A stretch of DNA of 38,126 bases from positions 1 through 38,126 of the IMG/VR virus record IMGVR_UViG_3300024518_001209; one strand, 5' to 3'. The stretch is from a virus. Below are positions 32,401 to 38,126 of this stretch, in pieces. The notes under the pieces are model-generated. The model did no database searches. It saw only the letters and a program-made list of their open reading frames with translations, and had not been told where the DNA came from. Position 1 is the first letter of the stretch; every line of letters begins with the position of its first letter. The translations under genes were made by a program, and so were the position numbers.

Positions 32401-35400
32401 TTTAACTACGGTTCCTATACTTAAGCGTGGAGCAGCTTTAATGCAGCGTAGTGGAGCTAAAAGTATGTTGAGTTATAAAAACGCAATGAAACAATACTTT
32501 AAAGAAAATGCAAAACATATTGCATCGGATCCAATATTAGAAGCATCAGCTGAATTCATGACTAGTATAACTCAAAATGCTATAGATGGAAGACCGTTAA
32601 TGGAAAATGCTGATCACGCAGCTTTTGTTGGGGGAATGTTTGGTTTTGGAATGAGTACTGGACCTTTTCTAGCTGGAGCTGTTGCAAGACAATTTACAGA
32701 TTACAATTCATTTGCAGAATTTCAAAAGAAAGAAGAAGAAATAGAACATCAACAAAGAGCTTTAGATTATTTAGCAAAAGATGGGACGTTAAGTGAAGAA
32801 GCTTTAGCAGTACAAACAGAAGCATTAGAAGAATTAAAGGCAGATCAAATTCAATTTGTACAAAATAAATTTAATGCAATTCAAGAAACGATGGGTTCAC
32901 CTGCGTATAATAAATTTATGGAAACCACTCGTAAACAAGCTCTAGCAGCTAAAGCAGCAAATGAAATATTAGATGTAGGAAAAATTGATGGTTTAAATAA
33001 AAATGAAGTTAATAAATTATTAACAGGTTTAAAGAGTCAATTTGACGCGAATGGTTTTGCCGCAGATGTATATAAAAATAATGGAAACTTTTCTAATCAA
33101 TTTTCTTTATTAGAAACTACAGATAAAAGTAGATATGATCGATTATGGCAACAAGCTAGAAAGAAGTTATCTGATAAAAATAAAGGTAAAGTACGTGATG
33201 ATCAAATTCCACAAGTAGCAGAAGAATTATACATAGGAGAATTAGTAGATGAAAACTATGAAAAAGTAAGTAACGCACGGAAATCTAAAAAGAAAAAGTA
33301 TTTTAAATTTGATACTAATGGAGAAGCCTTAACATATATAGATGATGTTTTAGAGACTTCTAAGGAAAAAATATTATCTGACAACAGTTTAACTGAAGTT
33401 GAACAAAAGAAACAGATAGATGATTTAGAGAAATCTGTAAGAGGATTTAAAGATGGTATTCATTCAGGATCTGCCATGGGATTAATAGCTGGTGGAGGGT
33501 TAAGTGGATGGAATTTAATGTTTGACAAGAGAGGAGTATTAACTACTAATTCTGACGCTGTAGTAAGAAATGAAATACTAGGATTTAGAGAAAACGCTAT
33601 TAAAAATGGGGAAACTCAAATATTTACTCACGAAGCTAGTCATGCAGAGTTTGGAGAAATACTTGGTTACGATTCTGAAGCATTTACTCCTTTAGCAGAG
33701 GATATTACGAAATATTTAAAAGCAACGCATCCTGATATATGGGAAGCTATAGTTGTAAGACGTGGTGGGAATATAGCCGCAGATGAGGTGGTAATGAACT
33801 TCTTGGAATATGTAGGTAAGGGAGATATAGATTTAAATAATAAACCCGGAGGATTAATGGGTGGGGCTTTTGGTTTCAATTTAAATAGTATTTTTAAAAA
33901 GAATAAGAAATCTGGCGTTGAATTTGATGGCGCAAATGATACTATTAAATATTTATATAATCTTGGTAAAGCTGTATCCGAAGGAAGAGTAAATAGAAAA
34001 ATGATTAGTGAGTACAGAAAGAACGCTGTATTCAAAGGAATGAGAGATAATTACAATAAGGCTAAAAGACGAGCTGAAAAAGAAGCTAAAAAAGCTAAAG
34101 AAGCAAAAGGTATTAAAGATTTACAAAAATCTTTAAAAGACTTTAAATTCTCAGATACTAAAGAATATGACTCTGCTGCAGATATCCTTAAAGAATTAAA
34201 CGAATTAGTTGCATCTAACAAAATCAAACCGGTTAAAAACTATAAAAATAGAATAAAAAAATTAACAGAAAGATTCCAACAATTAAAAAAAGAATCTGGA
34301 GTTGTGGACAAAGTTCCAGAATTTAAAGGTAAGATTGAAGATGAATCTAACGATGCTAGAAAAGACAGAGTTAATCTCATAGAAAGATCATTTAGAGGGA
34401 GATTAGAAAGTTTTCAAGGTGGTAAACCTATACAAGAAATACTTAAAGCTTATGAACATAAAATAGAAACTTTATTTAAAAAAGGAGGATATTTTGCGAC
34501 AGATTCTTATCAAAGATTTGAAAGTTTTGGTGAAGCATTAAATGAGTTCACTGCTTTAGTTAATGTAGAATTGATGAAATCTATAAGAGCTTTTGATCCT
34601 GCTAAAAACGATGACTTCGACGCTTATATAATGAGTCCTACTATATTAACGAACAAAGTTAAGTTGGCTAATAAAAAAATAGGAGCCGAATCTAAAAATC
34701 AAGGATTTAATGTAGGATTAGAAGCCGCTAGTGGAGTAGCAGTTTCAGAAAATACTGCTATCCACGAGGTTGAATCTACTTTACGGGAACTGTTAGGGGT
34801 TAAGAAAACAGATCCATTTTATGGCGCAGCAATGATCGCTGTTCAAGATGTAATGCAAGAAGGTTTACCTAAATTTGAATATACTCAACGTAAGAAAAAT
34901 GGAAAAGGGGAAACTGTAACTTTAGCTCAAGTTAAAAAAACTATGGCATCAAACCCTACAGGAGAGGTTAAAAGACAAGCTGAAAGAGATTTAGCAGGAA
35001 TTTATCAAAATGTAAAATCTAATTTAGAAGGTAGATATCAAACAGCTTTAGACAAAGCTATTAAGAAAGAATTTTTAAATACTAAAAATTATGATTCATT
35101 CTTAAAGAATCACCGTGCTAAATTAATGAGAATGTTGGATATAAGTAATTTAGTTGCACTAGAGAGATTGGTAAAAGGAGATAAAATATTAACTAAAGTT
35201 GTTAAAAAAGATTTAAATCCTAAAGAAGTTTTAAAATACGAAGGAAGTGGTAATCTTAAAACTGCCACTACTACACAAGGTCCTACTTTATACAGTAGAT
35301 TAAATCCAAGTGAGAAAGCGTGGGTGGATTTTTTTAATGTAAGAGGAAGAAAAGATGCTTTAGCTAAAATTCTATCTGCTCATTTAGGTTTAGATGCAAC

Positions 35401-38126
35401 AATGCAAAACTTAACTAGTGAAAAAGTAGTTAATGATATAGCAGGGAAAAATCTTGAAATTAAAGAACAACTCGGAGAACAAGCTTTAAAAGATTTTGCA
35501 GCTGCTATAAAAAGAGGAACTTCTTTTAAATTCTCGTTAGCTGAAACAGCTGGTATGGAAGGAAAAATAGGAGAAGATTATAAAGCATTACAGTCAGCTC
35601 TTATTGATGCAATTATTAAAAATGGAGTAACAGATCGTACTTCAGTTAAACTAGCTGTTGATCAGGTGTTAGCAGATTCTAAGTTTAAACCTTATAGAAC
35701 CCGTGTTAAAAATGTATTTGAAAAATTATTAAAACCATATCGCAAAGCCATAAGCCAAGAAGGAAATGTTGAAATTGATTTATTAGATTATATACAAAGT
35801 GTAGAATTTAATTTAGAAACTGAAACAATTGCTAGAAAATGGAAAACTGATCCAGCGTCTACATTGTTTTCTAATGAGACTATAACTAACGCTCAAAAGA
35901 AAGCAATGAATAGAGTAGCTGATGTAATGTTAGAAATCAATAATGGAGACGTTTTGGAAACTGCAACTCAGTTTTTTAGACACCAAGCTATGTTTCAAAA
36001 TGGAACTAAAGTAAATACTCTTGATGCTAGAGGAATGCTATATGGAGATGTATCTCAAATGATAGATGAATTTTTTATGCCAAACTTTGGTATTGTAAAA
36101 TCAGAAACTGTAGGAAGAGGAAAAGATAGAATAAGAACATTTGAAATGATAAATGGGGATGTGTTTAGCCATCCAGATCCAGCTATGCCTGTACAGGAAG
36201 TTAAAACATTCATGATTGATGGTAGTATTTCAAAAAAAGAACTAGACTATAGAGAGGAAATGGCTAAAAAGGCTTGGGACTTTTCTGTTAATATTTATAA
36301 AGCTGCTAAAAGTTTATATGATCAAGGAGGTTTTTCCAATACTAACATGGCAATGCTTATGACTGGTATGGGAGCGGGTATGCAAGGACCTATTAGAGCA
36401 GCTGCTCCATTTAGATATTCTCCGGTAAATCTAGAAAACGCTTCACTTACTACTAGACTTGTAGAGGGAATTTATTCACATCCTTTAACAGAAGTAAGAA
36501 AAGGAACAGGAACTTTTAAAGATGGAGTATTTACTACTAAAGACGCTGCTTTAGCCAGAAGAATTGTAGATAGCATAGATATGAGATTTACAGATTCCTA
36601 TGTAGATGGAGTAAGTACAATAGATTTTACTAGAGATGCTTCTCGTACTACTAAAAATAGAGTAAGTAACCCGTGGAAAGAAGCTTCTGATTATAATAGA
36701 AAATCCATAAAAAAAATAATCAAAGAACAAACTAGTAAAAACTTTGAGTATGAGCATGGTATTCCCGCAAAGGCAATTAACTTAATGATAGTAGATGCGA
36801 TTTTCAATCCTGATTCTAAAATTGATTTGAAAAAACTACAAGAAAGTTATGCAGTAGGAGCCGTACCAGTAGACATGAATACTAACATGAGTACTTTCTT
36901 TGGTGAACGAATGCAATTTGGATATCAAATAGGAGACATTGCTCCTCAACGTTGGTTTAATAGATTTACTAGAGGTGGTGCTAATTACGCAATGAAAGAT
37001 ATGCGTGCAGGAGGAGAAATATATGGGCAAGCAGAAGCTAAGTTATGGTCGAGTATACAAGAAGCTAATAAATTAAATAAATTTTCTTTATCTAACAATG
37101 TTGTTGGAATGGAAGAATTAAATTTAAATGAAAATGAAGTATTAGATTATGCTAGAACTATAGATGAAGCATTACATGTAGCAAGAGATCCTAATGCTCC
37201 TGTTAAAAAAATTAGAGTATTTGACTTTGATGATACATTAGCTAGAACTAAAAGTAATGTATTATATACGCTACCAGATGGTACTAATGGAAAATTAACA
37301 GCTGAACAATTCGCGCAAGAAGGTAATACGTTAGAAGATTTGGGAGCTAAATTTGATTTTTCTGAATTCAATAAAGTAGTAGATGGAAAACCTGGGCCAT
37401 TACTGGATGTTGCAAAAAAGATACAAGATGCAAGAGGAACAGATGATGTATTTGTTTTAACAGCAAGAGCTATGGATGCTGCTCCCGCAATTAAAGAATT
37501 TTTAGATGCTATAGGATTAAATATACCAATAGATAATATTACTGGTTTAGGTAATAGCTCTCCTTTTGCTAAATCTAAATGGGTGATAGAAAAAGCTGCA
37601 GAAGGATATAATGATTTCTATTTTGCTGATGATCACACAAGTAATGTTAAAGCTGTTCAAGATGCATTAGATGTTATTGATGTAAAATCTAATGTCCAAC
37701 AAGCTAAATTTAAATTTTCTAATAATTTAAATGAAGATTTTAATAACATTATAGAACATGCTTTAGGAATAGAATCTTATAAAGAATTTTCTAAAGCCAA
37801 AGCTAAAGTAAGAGGTATAGAAAATCAACGTGTAAGAATTCATCCATTTTCAGCTGAAGATTTTAAAGGATTAATGTATCCACTTTTAGGTAAAGGGAAA
37901 AAAGGAGATGCAGCATATAAATGGTTTGATGATCATTTATTTAAACCATTCGCAAGAGCAATGTCAGATATGGCAAGTGCTAAAGTTAATATGATGAATG
38001 ATTTTAGGAAACTTAAAAAAGATTTGAACGTTCCTAAAACTTTAAAAAAGAAAAATCATACAGGATTTACTAATGAAAACGCAGTACGAACTTATATCTG
38101 GACAGCAATGGGTTATGATATACCAG
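29420..38126 (+). CDS. Giant multi-domain virion protein (partial, >2,900 aa; zincin and HAD-type domains)
   Basis: Open from ATG 29420 to the window end without a stop: 2,902 codons visible, C-terminus missing. N-terminal ~800 residues: acidic, Asn-rich, no motif. Residues about 820-1090 contain several hydrophobic Gly/Ala-rich segments (LGLGFADIGTGALYLVGKAI; ILATMIASGGTAAPWVIGAY; FVGGMFGFGMSTGPFLAGAV) that could insert into membrane. Residues about 1395-1460: zincin-like region, FTHEASHAEFGEIL with HEASH at 1404-1408 and a later ADEVVMNFLEY (Glu1456). Long charged helices follow. Residues about 2598-2750: HAD-type fold with FDFDDTL (Asp2602, Asp2604), VLTARA (Thr2681) and FADDHTSN (Asp2737/2738). 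FKFS recurs at 1575, 2036 and 2764, each before a helical stretch. It may be an internal ejection protein like T7 gp16 or crAss-like cargo proteins, or a polyvalent effector protein; the sequence does not decide. Confidence 0.9.
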   Translation, partial: MEELLRKLKAKGLVDANLTLAQFKKMGGGSNAKAFHDQLLKASDPLVENQSLLSDEMKDFDAYVKRYDIDTSFEVDDTKIEPLQSPYPEVDASRIPTTDLSVSEDEQNEEITEAGDTYGLQKLEQNYLKAKTKFEDEKLYGWENKVKHLTADYNKEKTILETAHNEKQGLVNLSPYKGTETSNPTQLVKIPEYDKTLDLTALAMGKGQVHKKIGTTTTKEGIHSWLFPELTTSYLAGILGKGDNDVRNANDLWKRTGEWDAVDKEENLLKNLVQVQYPGYKINKTKNPTFEEFKTTDFKFENPEIKTDASGFWSSRWMNMNGERVKVQGEEVEVIAPNGETMNIFTKVGAHQNYVGSGTISDEVENAAINEFILNQKIKLAEFVNVNGGIDLTKIKEGKSNLLAQTGQILNTPVNVSDPSKGGIAPNLEQAEDLLSVGSYDEKGEFIANPEAFSNYNTLVVDYIVQTDPVNKGGLTPEMIENPNTPEARKKILEWGQNFKDDYDPDQDKMITAKQDMGWLTWGGKDRYVKKGDQYPQSIDKFGVVRNNPYRGEETQLPMVKTRAYKLHEDLVTKGKTSATWNAQTPIYEEGITNLSEALYAISGASGVTGDGEVNPYRTGPQQVYGPGSIVWDKTEKTLQKAYEGTGLTVPQDLIKSTVAQQEYNKMYDEIRHTNLSEYLWGSDNDNYAQQLGQYYNVTLRDKNTTESMALMAINEADLIEFSGDNPNNILIDLFEETYNDPTGEFPVEEGQQVVPLRNGKKVNKNTYDTYIKARTTKENQLKSMLETRRKIWGLQDEKEDFDTNLHLLGKEYDAWNSSLDALGLGFADIGTGALYLVGKAIKYASPIAPFYYAGAAGAAIDGEDNFMSNFWNSWDDLWADKYDDYAKWKTEVKDQYGEEGTFRANKYGQGGAFTSATHFGRFVGMEVSKQIPILATMIASGGTAAPWVIGAYSAGQHWAEADIQDLFAQKQRNEFVQGISAVGYGTAEGVFEALTTVPILKRGAALMQRSGAKSMLSYKNAMKQYFKENAKHIASDPILEASAEFMTSITQNAIDGRPLMENADHAAFVGGMFGFGMSTGPFLAGAVARQFTDYNSFAEFQKKEEEIEHQQRALDYLAKDGTLSEEALAVQTEALEELKADQIQFVQNKFNAIQETMGSPAYNKFMETTRKQALAAKAANEILDVGKIDGLNKNEVNKLLTGLKSQFDANGFAADVYKNNGNFSNQFSLLETTDKSRYDRLWQQARKKLSDKNKGKVRDDQIPQVAEELYIGELVDENYEKVSNARKSKKKKYFKFDTNGEALTYIDDVLETSKEKILSDNSLTEVEQKKQIDDLEKSVRGFKDGIHSGSAMGLIAGGGLSGWNLMFDKRGVLTTNSDAVVRNEILGFRENAIKNGETQIFTHEASHAEFGEILGYDSEAFTPLAEDITKYLKATHPDIWEAIVVRRGGNIAADEVVMNFLEYVGKGDIDLNNKPGGLMGGAFGFNLNSIFKKNKKSGVEFDGANDTIKYLYNLGKAVSEGRVNRKMISEYRKNAVFKGMRDNYNKAKRRAEKEAKKAKEAKGIKDLQKSLKDFKFSDTKEYDSAADILKELNELVASNKIKPVKNYKNRIKKLTERFQQLKKESGVVDKVPEFKGKIEDESNDARKDRVNLIERSFRGRLESFQGGKPIQEILKAYEHKIETLFKKGGYFATDSYQRFESFGEALNEFTALVNVELMKSIRAFDPAKNDDFDAYIMSPTILTNKVKLANKKIGAESKNQGFNVGLEAASGVAVSENTAIHEVESTLRELLGVKKTDPFYGAAMIAVQDVMQEGLPKFEYTQRKKNGKGETVTLAQVKKTMASNPTGEVKRQAERDLAGIYQNVKSNLEGRYQTALDKAIKKEFLNTKNYDSFLKNHRAKLMRMLDISNLVALERLVKGDKILTKVVKKDLNPKEVLKYEGSGNLKTATTTQGPTLYSRLNPSEKAWVDFFNVRGRKDALAKILSAHLGLDATMQNLTSEKVVNDIAGKNLEIKEQLGEQALKDFAAAIKRGTSFKFSLAETAGMEGKIGEDYKALQSALIDAIIKNGVTDRTSVKLAVDQVLADSKFKPYRTRVKNVFEKLLKPYRKAISQEGNVEIDLLDYIQSVEFNLETETIARKWKTDPASTLFSNETITNAQKKAMNRVADVMLEINNGDVLETATQFFRHQAMFQNGTKVNTLDARGMLYGDVSQMIDEFFMPNFGIVKSETVGRGKDRIRTFEMINGDVFSHPDPAMPVQEVKTFMIDGSISKKELDYREEMAKKAWDFSVNIYKAAKSLYDQGGFSNTNMAMLMTGMGAGMQGPIRAAAPFRYSPVNLENASLTTRLVEGIYSHPLTEVRKGTGTFKDGVFTTKDAALARRIVDSIDMRFTDSYVDGVSTIDFTRDASRTTKNRVSNPWKEASDYNRKSIKKIIKEQTSKNFEYEHGIPAKAINLMIVDAIFNPDSKIDLKKLQESYAVGAVPVDMNTNMSTFFGERMQFGYQIGDIAPQRWFNRFTRGGANYAMKDMRAGGEIYGQAEAKLWSSIQEANKLNKFSLSNNVVGMEELNLNENEVLDYARTIDEALHVARDPNAPVKKIRVFDFDDTLARTKSNVLYTLPDGTNGKLTAEQFAQEGNTLEDLGAKFDFSEFNKVVDGKPGPLLDVAKKIQDARGTDDVFVLTARAMDAAPAIKEFLDAIGLNIPIDNITGLGNSSPFAKSKWVIEKAAEGYNDFYFADDHTSNVKAVQDALDVIDVKSNVQQAKFKFSNNLNEDFNNIIEHALGIESYKEFSKAKAKVRGIENQRVRIHPFSAEDFKGLMYPLLGKGKKGDAAYKWFDDHLFKPFARAMSDMASAKVNMMNDFRKLKKDLNVPKTLKKKNHTGFTNENAVRTYIWTAMGYDIP

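Noticed and set aside
33667-34035. 122-codon minus-strand ORF
   Set aside because: Antisense to the zincin region of the giant protein; Phe/Pro/Leu-rich as expected for the complement of Lys/Gly/Glu-rich coding sequence.
1-38126. tRNA genes, CRISPR arrays, insertion sequences, integrase or attachment sites
   Set aside because: I looked for cloverleaf-like G/C-rich segments, regular direct repeats, transposase or recombinase motifs and saw none; space between genes is almost nil.

Overview
The window is one continuous late (structural and lysis) region of a tailed-phage genome. Every credible gene lies on the + strand. Genes are packed end to end, many with 1-4 bp start/stop overlaps, and the DNA is strongly A/T-rich. 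The large terminase, an 800-residue portal protein with a long C-terminal coiled coil, the scaffold-like protein, the HK97-type capsid protein, neck proteins, a gp12-like nozzle and very large internal proteins together indicate a short-tailed (podovirus-like) phage. No tape-measure or contractile-sheath gene is visible. Gene order and protein character resemble crAss-like and related marine Bacteroidota podoviruses. Most starts lack a Shine-Dalgarno sequence and sit behind A/T-only leaders, which also fits a Bacteroidota host. The host and family assignment is inference from sequence character, not from a database search.

Layout. 1-2.6 kb: a small conserved-looking protein, a phage-encoded GroEL/GroES pair and a possible winged-helix protein, the last three translationally coupled. 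2.6-6.4 kb: a run of small genes holding the lysis functions (a one-TM holin candidate whose gene overlaps a T7-lysozyme-type amidase gene, and a second holin-like protein), a small HExxH zincin and several Cys- or His-rich mini-proteins. 6.4-10.1 kb: a spike-base-like protein, two paralogous fibre proteins, a coiled-coil protein, a second and larger GroES-like protein, and a small protein overlapping the latter out of frame just before the terminase. 10.1-18.4 kb: terminase, portal, scaffold, major capsid protein and a 254-residue protein of unknown role; the last two genes are each followed by a hairpin terminator. 18.4-26.3 kb: neck or ring proteins and the nozzle, which appears to be split into two genes. 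26.3 kb to the end: a cupin-fold protein, a gp14-like internal protein, a 561-residue internal-protein candidate and a giant ORF of more than 2,900 codons that runs off the window.

How the genes work together. Terminase and portal package DNA into the capsid built by the capsid and scaffold proteins. The neck proteins and nozzle close and complete the particle, and the spike/fibre genes supply host recognition. The internal and giant proteins probably travel inside the virion and enter the cell with the DNA. The holin, amidase and possibly the zincin release progeny. The phage GroEL/GroES pair, and perhaps the second GroES-like protein, plausibly help fold the capsid or other large virion proteins.

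The most unusual parts are the multi-domain giant protein (zincin, HAD-type phosphatase fold, repeated FKFS junctions), the three GroES-fold units encoded by one phage, the 161-nt dual-coding overlap before the terminase, and a 43-codon extension that would require a -1 frameshift at a G5 run.
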